Shown: in pieces, positions 1-8,652 of the stretch
How the letters are laid out: the number at the start of each line of letters is the position of its first letter
Position numbering within the stretch: position 1 is the first letter of the stretch
Assembly: GCA_963771505.1 (NCBI GenBank)
Contig: CAVYTO010000006.1
Location: 186,001-250,000, forward strand
Direction of reading: 5' to 3'
DNA from: JAJPHW01 sp963771505
GTDB taxonomy: Bacteria > Acidobacteriota > Terriglobia > Terriglobales > Acidobacteriaceae
DNA length: 64,000 nt
Notes under the pieces: generated by a model
Told to the model about the DNA's origin: nothing
Seen by the model: only the letters and a program-made list of their open reading frames with translations
The model's database searches: none
Position numbers and translations under genes: made by a program

Positions 1-395
1 GTGTTCTGCACAATGCCGGTATTCACGCCGAGCGTGTTTGCTCCAGCGGCAGTTCGCAGAATGTCGGTGTCCGCGATATCGAGGTTGTAACGCGAGATTG
101 CGATGTCAAGGTTGTTTTCAAGCGTGAGCGCAACCGCATCGTTAAGCGACAACATGAGTTTGCCGTCGTGGACCAGCGATGCAATCCGCGGCGAGTTGGT
201 CAAATTTGGGGCAGCGACTTCGCGAGGCTGGTACGGGGCAATCGGATTCGGAAAATGGCTTCGCCCTTTGGAGTAGTCTTCCGTCGCGTTCTGCGGCGGG
301 GAAATTGGGTTTTGCCCCCAGCTTGTGGAGGTGGTCACCACGAGCGCCAAGCCGAAAGCAAGACCGCGAAGGGTGATGGGAAGGAAAGGACGCAT
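1..395 (-). CDS. TolC-like outer membrane efflux protein, N-terminal part (cut by window edge)
   Basis: The reverse strand reads open from an ATG at 395 to the window edge, giving about 131 residues. It begins with a signal peptide (MRPFLPITLRGLAFGLALVV, then a small-residue stretch ending SWGQ). Further in is a stretch reading LSLNDAVALTLENNLDIAIS, followed by RYNLDIADTDILRT. This is the opening helix pattern of acidobacterial TolC/outer membrane efflux proteins, which form periplasm-spanning tunnels for export with an RND, ABC or MFS partner. The transport substrate cannot be told because the body of the protein and any pump genes lie outside the window. It is transcribed divergently from the acyl-CoA dehydrogenase at 702. 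Confidence 0.75.
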   Translation of the reverse strand, partial: MRPFLPITLRGLAFGLALVVTTSTSWGQNPISPPQNATEDYSKGRSHFPNPIAPYQPREVAAPNLTNSPRIASLVHDGKLMLSLNDAVALTLENNLDIAISRYNLDIADTDILRTAAGANTLGVNTGIVQN

Positions 396-701
396 TCGTG
401 GCTGGGCCAACCCTACTATGAGAGTTTGCCTGACTGATTGTAAAGCCAGGGGCTGTAAAGAATTGTCAGCCTTTGGCGTCCCATCGCCGGATCTGCTTAG
501 CGGAGCCGAAATCGCGTAAAGCTGACGATTATGGGCGTTGACAACCCTTTTTCCCGGGACCGCCGGTAACCCACGCCGAAGTCCTTTCGTACCTTAAAGA
601 CATTAGCAAATCCCGATGCCCTGCTTATAAACTTTAGTGTTGTCCTGGCAAGCCCAAGATCGCACGAATTTGGCTTCGATTTATCAGTTGAAAGGATTTC
701 C
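396..701. other. Divergent intergenic region
   Basis: 306 bases separate the divergent TolC-like and acyl-CoA dehydrogenase genes and should hold both promoters. A TTGACA lies at 538-543 but without a convincing -10 box at the right spacing. A TATAA lies at 626-630. I see no clear operator or RNA structure. Confidence 0.3.
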
Positions 702-2495
702 ATGGCCACCTCAGCAGTTTCCACGAGCAGAGTTTCGGGCGGAAGTTTCTTACTGGAAGAGCGTCGTCCGCAAGACGTTTTCACGCCGGAAGACTTCACC
801 GAGCAGCACCAGATGATTGGCCAGACAGCAGAGGAATTTGCTGTCAACGAGATTCTGCCGAATGTCGAGAAGATTGAACATAAAGACTTCTCCATCACGC
901 GGGACTTGCTTAAGAAAGCTGGCGATCTGGGGCTTAGCGGTGTGGAGATCCCCGAGGCGTATGGCGGCCTCGAAATGGACAAGGTTACGGCAGCGGTGAT
1001 CGCCGATCACATCGCCAAGTACGCGGGCTTCGCTACTACATGGGGCGGCCACACAGGCATTGGCACTTTGCCAATCGTCTATTTCGGCACCGAAGAACAG
1101 AAGAAGAAATATTTGCCGCGTTTGGCAGCCGGAGAGATTGTGGGCGCTTATGCGCTATCGGAAGCTTCATCGGGTTCGGATGCCATGAATTGTCGGACAC
1201 GCGCGACCCTTTCTTCCGACGGAAAAAGCTACATCCTGAACGGCGAAAAGATGTGGATCACCAACGCAGGTTTCGCCGACCTATTCACAGTTTTCGCGAA
1301 AATCGACGGCGAAAAATTCAGCGCATTCCTGGTAGAGAAAAATTTCCCTGGAATTTCGATTGGCGGCGAAGAACACAAGATGGGCATCCGCGGCTCATCT
1401 ACGTGCCCGGTAATCTTGAATGATTGCAAGGTGCCGGTGGAAAACCTGCTGGGCGAAATCGGCAAGGGTCACGTAATCGCTTTCAACATTCTCAACGTCG
1501 GCCGCTTCAAGCTGGGCGCGATGTGCGTGGGCGGCGCGCGAGTGGCGATTGAACATTCCATTGGCTACGCAAAGCAGCGAAAGGCATTCAACAAAGTCAT
1601 CGCCGACTTCGGATTGGTGCGAGAGAAAATTGCCAACATGGCTGTGGGCATCTACACCGGCGAGGCGCTTGTGTACCGAACGGTCGGCATGATGGACGCT
1701 GCACTGAATGAGGTCGACAAGTCCGGCGCCGATGCAGCCAGGGAGACGCGCAAGGCCATCGAGGAATACGCGGTAGAGTGCTCGATCATCAAGGTCTGGG
1801 GATCGGAGATGATCGACTACGTTGTGGATGAGATGGTCCAAATCTATGCAGGATATGGTTTTGTGGAAGAATATCCCGCGGAACGCACCTACCGCGATGC
1901 GCGCATCAACCGCATTTTCGAGGGAACAAACGAGATCAATCGGTTGATCATTACCGGCTTCCTGCTGAAGCGGGCGATGAGCGGGCAGCTGGCGCTGATG
2001 CCCGCGATCAAGAAACTGATGGACGAGGTGTTGTCAGGTCCGTCGACTGAAGAAATTGAAGGCCCGCTTGCGGATGAACGCAAACTGGTCGCGCAAGCGA
2101 AAAAACTCGGCTTGTTCGTTGCCGGCGCCGCGACGCAGAAATATATGCAAGCCATCCAGGAACAGCAGGAAGTGATGGGTGCCATCGCCGACATGACGAT
2201 TGAAACCTACGCGATGGAGTCGAGCGTGCTGCGCACGCAGAAAATCGTGGAGTCGAAAGGCGAAACAGAAGCCGCCTTGCCTATGGCCATGACCCGAGTG
2301 TACCTGGCACAGGCAATGGAAACGATCGAATCGGCAGCCAAGAAAGTGATTGCCGACGTAGCGGATGGAGACAACCTGCGCATGCAGTTCGCCATTCTTC
2401 GAAGGCTGGCGAAATACGAGCCTTTCAATGTCATCGAGTTGCGCCAGCAGATCGCCCAGAAGATGATCGAACGCGGTAAATACTCACTAAACTAG
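702..2495 (+). CDS. Acyl-CoA dehydrogenase, long FadE/VLCAD-like type
   Basis: This 597-residue protein is a flavoprotein of the acyl-CoA dehydrogenase family, which introduces the trans-2 double bond in the first step of fatty acid beta-oxidation and passes electrons to ETF. The order is the usual one: N-terminal helical domain, middle beta domain with YALSEASSGSD (150-160) and the MWITNAG stretch (184-190), then the C-terminal helical domain with RIFEGTNEINR, in which Glu407 is the expected catalytic base. The extra C-terminal region of about 170 residues matches the long form (Bacillus FadE, mitochondrial VLCAD) rather than the ~380-residue short enzymes. The ATG is preceded by AAAGGA at good spacing. 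No beta-oxidation partners adjoin it, so its exact chain-length preference is open. Confidence 0.93.
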   Translation: MATSAVSTSRVSGGSFLLEERRPQDVFTPEDFTEQHQMIGQTAEEFAVNEILPNVEKIEHKDFSITRDLLKKAGDLGLSGVEIPEAYGGLEMDKVTAAVIADHIAKYAGFATTWGGHTGIGTLPIVYFGTEEQKKKYLPRLAAGEIVGAYALSEASSGSDAMNCRTRATLSSDGKSYILNGEKMWITNAGFADLFTVFAKIDGEKFSAFLVEKNFPGISIGGEEHKMGIRGSSTCPVILNDCKVPVENLLGEIGKGHVIAFNILNVGRFKLGAMCVGGARVAIEHSIGYAKQRKAFNKVIADFGLVREKIANMAVGIYTGEALVYRTVGMMDAALNEVDKSGADAARETRKAIEEYAVECSIIKVWGSEMIDYVVDEMVQIYAGYGFVEEYPAERTYRDARINRIFEGTNEINRLIITGFLLKRAMSGQLALMPAIKKLMDEVLSGPSTEEIEGPLADERKLVAQAKKLGLFVAGAATQKYMQAIQEQQEVMGAIADMTIETYAMESSVLRTQKIVESKGETEAALPMAMTRVYLAQAMETIESAAKKVIADVADGDNLRMQFAILRRLAKYEPFNVIELRQQIAQKMIERGKYSLN

Positions 2496-2500
2496 GCGCG

Positions 2501-3568
2501 CTACGGTAAAACCACCATCGATGACGGCGATACTGTTGTGTTCGCCTGGTTGGAAGTAGCGGTCGGTACGCCGGTCGAACTGGCGATCGAGTATTCCGTA
2601 ATCGTATTGGCGGTCTGATTGCCAGCGTACAAAAACTTACCCGATGGATCCAACGTAATAAACACAGGCGACGAGCCTATCGTCAGGGGTGAGCCGACCA
2701 CTTGCGTCAGCACTCCGTTGCTGGCAATCATGTAGAAATAAAGGCTATCGTTGCCCAAAGTGGCGACGTACAGGTACTGGCTTCCTGGGTAAACTGCCAG
2801 AGCGATCGGGCTGGTGCCCGTTACAAATGGCGATTCAGGAGCCGCGATCAAATTTCCGCCAGTCTGGATGGAGAAAACCGACACCGTATCCGCCGCGGTG
2901 TTCGCCACGAAAAGAAATTTTCCCGCAGCATCGATTGCGAGCGCGGATGGAGCGGCACCTACCGTGACTGGGTTGCCTGCAACCGACGCCAGCGCGCCGG
3001 AACTCGAAACAGAATAAGCGTAGACCACCGATAGGTTGGTACTCTCCACGTAGAGAAAATTGCCAGAAGGCGTGAGCGCGATTGCCGACGGGTTCGGCGT
3101 AGTAGGAAATGGAGACCCGGCGACCGCCGTCAACACTCCCGTCGAACCATTGGCAGAGTACACGGAAACTGTTCCGCCGACTTGATTGCCAACAAAGAGA
3201 AGGCTTCCTGCTGCGTTTAGCGCCATGGTGCTGGGAGCGGCACCGGTGGAAGTGCGAGGCAGCACTTCCGAGAGCGCGCCGGAATTGCTGTCGACTTTGA
3301 AAAGCGAGATCGTGTTGTCGGTGCGGTTCGCCGCATAAAGAAATTTGCCCGATGGCATCACCTGGATTGAAGTCGGCGAATTGCCCGCGGGAAACGGCGA
3401 ACCCAAAACCTGCGTGAACTTCCCGGAATTGTTACCAATGCGATATGCGAGAATGCCGTTCTCGGTCGCCGAAACGTAGGCGTTGTGGGTGCCACTGCTG
3501 CCGCATCCGCACAGGGCAAGCGCCAGGGACAAAGCGACAATCAAGCGTAAGTGCATCGCAAATTTCAT
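2501..3568 (-). CDS. Exported lipoprotein with seven-bladed (YVTN/lactonase-like) beta-propeller
   Basis: 355 residues. The N terminus is a lipoprotein signal (hydrophobic core, then LALCGCGSSG as a plausible lipobox). The rest is a run of ~45-residue repeats, each with a form of A-L-x-P-x-G-x-F-L-Y-V-x-N followed by a V-S-V-F/Y-S strand, typical of the YVTN and 6-phosphogluconolactonase-like propeller families. Such proteins are abundant in Acidobacteria; the fold is clear but the ligand or activity is not. The stop lies 6 bases from the end of the convergent dehydrogenase gene. A true cytoplasmic Pgl would not carry a lipoprotein signal, so I do not call it Pgl. Confidence 0.8.
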   Translation of the reverse strand: MKFAMHLRLIVALSLALALCGCGSSGTHNAYVSATENGILAYRIGNNSGKFTQVLGSPFPAGNSPTSIQVMPSGKFLYAANRTDNTISLFKVDSNSGALSEVLPRTSTGAAPSTMALNAAGSLLFVGNQVGGTVSVYSANGSTGVLTAVAGSPFPTTPNPSAIALTPSGNFLYVESTNLSVVYAYSVSSSGALASVAGNPVTVGAAPSALAIDAAGKFLFVANTAADTVSVFSIQTGGNLIAAPESPFVTGTSPIALAVYPGSQYLYVATLGNDSLYFYMIASNGVLTQVVGSPLTIGSSPVFITLDPSGKFLYAGNQTANTITEYSIASSTGVPTATSNQANTTVSPSSMVVLP

Positions 3569-3596
3569 CAGCCGAACCTTGCCTCCAGGGCTGTCA

Positions 3597-4139
3597 TTAT
3601 TTCAACGTTTTGCCGAAGTGAAAGACCAGACCCACCGACGCGCGAATGTTATTTTGGGTGACTCCGTATGTGTGAGTGTTCACCCAATCCACTTGAAAAA
3701 CACGAATGGAGTATCGTTGGCGGAACGGCAGATCATAGCCACCACCGGCCGCGATGGAACGGCCTACGTTGCTGGCCACGTTGGGAATTTCATCGGCGTT
3801 TCGGGCTTTGCCACCGAGCACATGGGCAAACAACGTTCCGTGATATCTATGCAGCGATGCCTGGCCGCCGGCCATGAAACTGTAAAAATGCTGGTTCTGC
3901 GCAAAATCGGCACCGATATCCGCGATGGCGGCAAAGTTGCGCGTGAGGTTGTAAGCGCCCTGGATCTCGCCGCCGTTCATGTTGGTCGAATTGGCGAAGC
4001 CGTAAGATTTCGAATCCAGGCGCAGATATGAATAGCCGCCAAAAACATCGTAGCGAGACACCTGCTGGGCCGCGGAGAATTGGCTGCCCAATAAAAACAG
4101 AACAACACACGTGGCGAGGACGGTGCACTTTGCTGACAT
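3597..4139 (-). CDS. Outer membrane beta-barrel protein (OmpA-barrel/porin-like fold)
   Basis: From the ATG at 4139 this gives 180 residues: a signal peptide (MSAKCTVLATCVVLFLLGS ending SAAQQ) and then alternating beta strands with paired aromatic residues (DVFGGYSYLRLDS, GEIQGAYNLTRNFAAIADIGADF, LFAHVLGGKAR) and a C-terminal strand ending VGLVFHFGKTLK. This is the pattern of small acidobacterial eight-stranded outer membrane barrels. The open frame extends upstream to 4211 but that extra stretch precedes the signal peptide and is unlikely to be translated. No ligand-binding signature is visible; a structural or porin role is an inference. It sits 28 bases downstream of nothing transcribed with it except possibly the propeller lipoprotein gene that follows on the same strand. 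Confidence 0.72.
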   Translation of the reverse strand: MSAKCTVLATCVVLFLLGSQFSAAQQVSRYDVFGGYSYLRLDSKSYGFANSTNMNGGEIQGAYNLTRNFAAIADIGADFAQNQHFYSFMAGGQASLHRYHGTLFAHVLGGKARNADEIPNVASNVGRSIAAGGGYDLPFRQRYSIRVFQVDWVNTHTYGVTQNNIRASVGLVFHFGKTLK

Positions 4140-4281
4140 GATTTTGACTAAGATGCGGGCAGCGTGGCCGCCAAGGCGTCGAATATCCATTCTTTGGTTG
4201 ATCAGTTGCAAATTTATGGAAGCGAGAAACGATTCTAGCGGAAATCCCGAAATGTGTCTGGCCGCATTCAGGGTCAGATGG

Positions 4282-4977
4282 CTACTTCGCCGCCATCGAG
4301 CCCACGAGTGATGTAAAAATCTTAAAACCTTCAGCCCCGCCGAGAACGGTCTCGCTGAAGCGCTCCGGATGCGGCATCATGCCTAGAACATTGCGTCCGG
4401 CATTGCAGATTCCAGCAATGTTGTCTCGCGATCCATTGGGATTGGCATCTGTCGTGACCGAACCATCCGGTTCGCAATACCGGAATACGATGCGATCTTC
4501 TTGTTTCAATTCCTCAAGAGTTTGGTCTTCACAAAAATAATTGCCGTCCATGTGGCCGATGGGGATGGTTAGGACGTCGCCTTTTCCGCAGCTATTCGTG
4601 AACGGCGTTTCGTTGTTCTCAACGCGCACACATACGGGCTTGCAAACGTATTTCAGGCCGGCGTTGCGGGTGAGCGCTCCGGGCAACAACCCCGCTTCGC
4701 ACAGAATCTGGAAGCCGTTGCAGATGCCGAGCACAAGACCCCCTCCAGCGGCAAACTTGCCGACCGAGTCCATTACCGGGGAGAACTTGGCGATCGCTCC
4801 GGTGCGAAGGTAGTCGCCGTAGGCGAAGCCACCGGGAACAATGATGACGTCGCAGTTTTCCAGATCGTGCGACTCATGCCAGAGCATGGTCACCGGTTGG
4901 TTGGCAACCTGTTGCACGGTCCAAAACGCATCGTGATCGCAATTCGATCCGGGAAAGACCAGAACGCCAAATTTCAT
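4282..4977 (-). CDS. purQ: Phosphoribosylformylglycinamidine synthase subunit PurQ (glutaminase)
   Basis: 231 residues, the usual length of the small glutaminase subunit of FGAM synthase, which feeds ammonia to PurL in step four of de novo purine synthesis. The class I amidotransferase triad is intact: Cys86 in GICNGFQ, and His203 and Glu205 in MPHPERF. The N terminus MKFGVLVFPGSNCDHD is diagnostic of PurQ rather than other glutaminases, as is the GGFAYGDYLRTGAIA block (49-63). The companion purL and purS are not next to it, which is common in scattered purine pathways. Start at 4977 matches the conserved N terminus exactly. Confidence 0.96.
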   Translation of the reverse strand: MKFGVLVFPGSNCDHDAFWTVQQVANQPVTMLWHESHDLENCDVIIVPGGFAYGDYLRTGAIAKFSPVMDSVGKFAAGGGLVLGICNGFQILCEAGLLPGALTRNAGLKYVCKPVCVRVENNETPFTNSCGKGDVLTIPIGHMDGNYFCEDQTLEELKQEDRIVFRYCEPDGSVTTDANPNGSRDNIAGICNAGRNVLGMMPHPERFSETVLGGAEGFKIFTSLVGSMAAK

Positions 4978-5052
4978 GTCAGTTCTCGCAGCGGAAGTAA
5001 GAAAAGTCTACCATGTGAGATCGGGCATCCGGTCTGCCTGCTCAAGTCATTG

Positions 5053-5523
5053 ATGGACGCATCGCAACATCTCGCCATAACTGGAAGCGCCTTGAAACGC
5101 TGGTTCATCGCTCAAGCGTTGGATTCGCTGTGCGTCGGTGTCCTTTGGTTGGTTGGCCTTTACCTGCTGGGAGTTCCATGGGCGCCGGCGTGGGCGCTGC
5201 TTGCTGCGGCGCTTCAGATCATCCCTCACTTTGGGCCGATTCTTGGCCTGCTGGGCCCGGTGCTGGCCGCCTCGTTGCGCTGGCGAGATTGGGAGCATCC
5301 GCTTTACGTTTTGATGCTTTACGCCGCCATCGTCGTAGTCGACGGATTCTTTTTGCAACCCTACCTGATGCGACGAAGTGCGCGAGTGCCCATATGGGCA
5401 TCGATCATCGCGCCGATTGTTTTAGGGACGGTCATCCCCTTCTGGGGATTTCTGCTGGCTCCGCCGCTGCTGGCTGTTGTGTACGCGTACAAATCGCGCG
5501 CCGTTAAATCAGCGGAATACTAA
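5053..5523 (+). CDS. AI-2E family (PerM/TqsA-like) transporter, C-terminal half only
   Basis: The 156 residues from the ATG at 5053 correspond to the C-terminal half of AI-2E family membrane proteins (usual length ~350): IIPHFGPILGLLGPVLAA, then DGFFLQPYLMRRSARVPIW and a final ...GFLLAPPLLAVVYAYKS. Four hydrophobic membrane segments are visible. The reading frame runs upstream to 4867, but that part overlaps purQ antisense and encodes nothing like the family's N-terminal half. So this is either a truncated gene or a short paralogue. Family members export quorum signals or act as ion antiporters; function here cannot be assigned. It is divergent from purQ and ends 4 bases before the next convergent gene. 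Confidence 0.65.
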   Translation: MDASQHLAITGSALKRWFIAQALDSLCVGVLWLVGLYLLGVPWAPAWALLAAALQIIPHFGPILGLLGPVLAASLRWRDWEHPLYVLMLYAAIVVVDGFFLQPYLMRRSARVPIWASIIAPIVLGTVIPFWGFLLAPPLLAVVYAYKSRAVKSAEY

Positions 5524-5527
5524 GCAC

Positions 5528-7759
5528 TCACGGCTTGGCGACGATTAAGTCTGGCTTACACGTCGACGAATAGGGCTGGCCTGCCGTGTTCTGGCACAGA
5601 TTCTGAGGGAACGTCACCTGAGTGACGTCGCCTCCTGCCACGGTGTTGATGATGTGAACCGTTCCATCGCTCGCAGCCACCGCCAAAATAACTCCGTCTG
5701 GCGAAAGCGCCGCTTGGACGGGGTAGACGTTCCCGGACAAAGGCAGCGCAGTCGTGCTCTGCCCCAGAATATCGAAAACGATTATGCTGCTTAGCGTGTT
5801 GGAGATGATGTAGGCCTTAGTCGCATCCGGCGAAAGAATCATCTGGAGTGGAGTGAATATGCCCTGTCCCAGGTTGGTTGAAGATTGCAGCGTCGCGCCC
5901 GACAGAACGCAACCGCCGGCGTTAACGTCGATGATGTCAATGTTGGGCAGGTCTAGAGACAGAAATTGTGTTGCATTCGGAAGAGGGAGGAACGTGCTGG
6001 GTAAACCAGCGGTAGCCACCGTCAAACTCGGCAGGCTCGTGCATGTCGAGTAGGAAGACAATCCGGCGGCGATCCCACCGCCTGCGAGGAAACCGAACCC
6101 ACCTTCCGGAAGAAATTTCACACCCGTCGCAGGATTCGGCAGCGCAATGGTTTGCAATGCGTCCAGCTTTGAATACACGTAAAGATTGCTTCCCGCCACA
6201 ATAAAAGCCTTCAGGCTATCCGGAGAGAAAGCCGCTGCGCTCGCGCCTGCAATCGAAAGCGGAAACGATGTCTTGGCGGACGCATTGACGATATAGACCT
6301 GGTTTGGGGTGTTGAGAGTGTCGGAAATAATTGCCGTGAATCCATCCGGAGAAATCGCCAGGACTTTTCCGGTTACTCCTTGATCGCGGGATAACGAACC
6401 GCCGGGAGTGTAAAGAGAAAATCCCTGTGTGTTGTTGTAACTCAAATCAGTACCAATAAAAATTACCGATCCGCTGGGGTTGAAGGTCAGGCCGTTCGGA
6501 GTCGAAGGCAAAATTGCCGCTGTACCCAACTGATTGTTCGAGGCCGTTAGCGGATAAATCACACTTACGCAGCCGTTGGCGGTTCCACATCCGGTGCTGG
6601 AAACATAAAACGTTGCGGTTTCGCCAGTGCCCGTTCCGCCGGTTGTTGCCGTCGCGGTGATGTTAACAACGTTCTCCGGATAGATCGGTTGAGAAGGCAA
6701 GATTCCAATGTTGCAATTCGGCGGCGTGCATGAAGCCGTTATTGTGGCGTCGCCTACAGCTGAAGGCGTTGCGCTTACAGTTCCAGCGTATTGCGCGGTG
6801 GTAGATGAAGCGTTGGTTGAACATGCAGTGCCGCCGACTCCCACAGACGCAGGTGAGGAAGAACACCAGGTCAACGGAATTCCATACAACCGATTGCCGA
6901 GGATGTCGGTGACGAAAGCGTTGATAACTTTGGCGCCGCTACCCGCCGCAACAGTCACGGAATTGCCAGTGTTTCCGTTGACCTCAATAGAAATAGATTG
7001 CACCGCGCAGGTGTTGTAAGTGAACGGAGCGCTGTTGACCTGGTTAGCGCTGGCATAAATCGTGGTGGTTCCCGGTACGCTGGCGCGAGCTTGCACCTGG
7101 CCGGGTAACAATCCGCTGACCGTGCTATTTACGGAGGCGGCGGTAAGCGTGACTACCGACGCATTCCCTGCTTGCCAGGTGAAGGGCCCGACCGTGGAAG
7201 TAATGTCGATTTGCGGGCTCGTCCCGCTGTAAGCGTTAGCTTGATAGTTGTAGAGCTCGCCTTTAGCACCAGCGAACTGTCCGGCGGAAAAACATAAGCT
7301 GGATAGTGGCGCAGGCTGAGCGGGAACCGGACTGACCACAATCTTGTCGATATGCTGGTGCACGTAAACCGTCGTGGCCGGGCTCGTCACTCCTTGGGCC
7401 GTTGCGGTGACCACCGCCGTACCGATCTGCCCCGGCGTGCAAATCTGCGGGGCGGCAAGAGAATCCCAACTCCCGGCGCAGACGAGGCCATTAGCCGCTA
7501 CCGTGGCGACTGCCTGGTTGCTGGATGTAAAAGAAATCGGCTCGCCAGAGATGACGTGATTCCCAGAATCGGCCGCGCTGGCGGAAAAAGTGGCGGTCGA
7601 GCCTACTTCCAGTGACGCTGTGGGCTCGGGCGAAATTGCAATCGAGGTGGGAACGGCATAAGTCGCAGTGCCCACGGCGTTGCTCTTGCTGCACGCCGAA
7701 ATCCCGCCGATCAAACAAATCACAACCACAGCGCTTAAAAAGCGCGACATCCTGCTCAT
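5528..7759 (-). CDS. Large exported lipoprotein with Ig-like (Big-2) N-terminal domains and propeller repeats
   Basis: 743 residues. A lipoprotein signal (RFLSAVVVICLIGGISACSKS, with ISAC as lipobox) is followed by Ig-like stretches of the bacterial Big-2 kind: PTSIAISPEPTASLEVGSTA and KIVVSPVPAQPAP with spacing of about 100 residues, each with the A-T-V-T-A-T-A-x-G-V pattern. The C-terminal half (about 390-743) has YVTN-like propeller repeats (FNPSGSVIFIGTD, LSPDATKAYIISN, LSPDGVILAVAASDGTVHIIN). It is a cell-envelope protein; whether it binds polysaccharide, metal or protein is unknown. A second in-frame ATG lies three codons in. It closely resembles the lipoprotein at 2501 in its propeller part, suggesting a lineage-specific family. 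Confidence 0.75.
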   Translation of the reverse strand: MSRMSRFLSAVVVICLIGGISACSKSNAVGTATYAVPTSIAISPEPTASLEVGSTATFSASAADSGNHVISGEPISFTSSNQAVATVAANGLVCAGSWDSLAAPQICTPGQIGTAVVTATAQGVTSPATTVYVHQHIDKIVVSPVPAQPAPLSSLCFSAGQFAGAKGELYNYQANAYSGTSPQIDITSTVGPFTWQAGNASVVTLTAASVNSTVSGLLPGQVQARASVPGTTTIYASANQVNSAPFTYNTCAVQSISIEVNGNTGNSVTVAAGSGAKVINAFVTDILGNRLYGIPLTWCSSSPASVGVGGTACSTNASSTTAQYAGTVSATPSAVGDATITASCTPPNCNIGILPSQPIYPENVVNITATATTGGTGTGETATFYVSSTGCGTANGCVSVIYPLTASNNQLGTAAILPSTPNGLTFNPSGSVIFIGTDLSYNNTQGFSLYTPGGSLSRDQGVTGKVLAISPDGFTAIISDTLNTPNQVYIVNASAKTSFPLSIAGASAAAFSPDSLKAFIVAGSNLYVYSKLDALQTIALPNPATGVKFLPEGGFGFLAGGGIAAGLSSYSTCTSLPSLTVATAGLPSTFLPLPNATQFLSLDLPNIDIIDVNAGGCVLSGATLQSSTNLGQGIFTPLQMILSPDATKAYIISNTLSSIIVFDILGQSTTALPLSGNVYPVQAALSPDGVILAVAASDGTVHIINTVAGGDVTQVTFPQNLCQNTAGQPYSSTCKPDLIVAKP

Positions 7760-7910
7760 TCATCCTCCCCGCTCCCAGTTCGTTGAGGAAGCGGTGCGCG
7801 TCAACTTTTGATTTTCCAGTGTAGAGGTTAAGAAACGGTTTCAGCAACTTAGATGCGGGATGGCGGGCAGCGTCGAATGGGTGTCTTGCGCCGAACGGCG
7901 ATTCACAAAA

Positions 7911-7952
7911 AATTAGAGGGCGCCGATTCACCTTCCGGCGCCCTTGTTTTTT
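7911..7952. terminator. Bidirectional intrinsic terminator
   Basis: GGGCGCCG (7918-7925) pairs with CGGCGCCC (7936-7943). A T-run follows on the plus strand (TTGTTTTTT) and an A-run precedes it (AAAAAATTA), giving a T-tract on the minus strand. It lies just past the stop of the LysM gene on the minus strand. Confidence 0.75.
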
Positions 7953-7960
7953 CCCCGCCT

Positions 7961-8388
7961 CTACGCGGCAGGAATGATCAACTGCTGACCGGCTTTAATC
8001 TTGTCTGGATCGGCCAGCTTGTTGGCTTCGACAATCTTGTTGTACTTGTTGGCATCACCGTAGAAATGCTTGCTGATTTCAGAAAGATTGTCGCCGGCTT
8101 GGACGGTGTAAGTCTGTTGCCCACCGCCAGTGGTTTGAGCGGTTTGACCTGGCTGAACTGACTGCCCCGTATGGTCGACTTGAATGTCGTGCTTGAGGTC
8201 GGTGAAGTTGGGGTCCACTCGCTTGATGGCGTCCCAGATGCGGTTTTTGCTTTCTTCGGACTTGGCGGTCGCCTTGATGTACAGCTGATTGCCGTCCACG
8301 TTGACGTTCTGGAGCTGCGCGCCTTCTTTCTGGATCGCGTCCAGTACAGGTTGCTATTCTGTTTGAGCTGTTCGAATTGCTCTGCCAT
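7961..8388 (-). pseudogene. BON-like/LysM (Kbp/YgaU-like) protein gene with a one-base frameshift near codon 11
   Basis: The C-terminal frame encodes a BON-like segment (LYIKATAKSEESKNRIWDAI) and a LysM domain (QTYTVQAGDNLSEISKHFYG ... IKAGQQLIIPA), the architecture of the small potassium-binding protein Kbp (YgaU). Its natural N terminus, MAEQFEQLKQ, lies in another frame: the ATG at 8388 has a proper ribosome site (AAGGAGAAATC). The family alignment expects the two to join as LKQ..QPVLDAIQKEGAQLQ, which requires one extra base at about 8354-8358; without it the first frame reads nonsense. The downstream frame alone could only start from a GTG at 8299, inside the BON segment. It may be a real inactivating deletion or an assembly error. 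A complete product would be about 142 residues, cytoplasmic (no signal peptide). Confidence 0.75.
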
Positions 8389-8652
8389 GATTTCTCCTTA
8401 AAAGCAATGATTCAGATTTCAGCGTGATACTAATGGCGAAGACGGTTTATGGCAGGCTTGGATGCGAACGAGGGAAGCGCGGAAAGCCGAAAAATGCGGA
8501 CGCGGCTGCGTGCTATACTTGGCTCTCGCCTGCGTAAGTTGAGGCACCTCAGAGATATGCAGTGATATTTTCTGATCTCCTCGCGGGGGCGAATCCCGCG
8601 CTATTAAGCGCTGCCAACAATCAGATTATTTTCCTAAGACGAGGATATTTCC

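Noticed and set aside
538..543. TTGACA as a sigma-70 promoter of the dehydrogenase gene
   Set aside because: No -10 box occurs at 16-18 bases downstream.
2501..3568. Calling the propeller lipoprotein a 6-phosphogluconolactonase
   Set aside because: It has a lipoprotein signal and only the generic propeller repeats, so the enzyme name is not supported.
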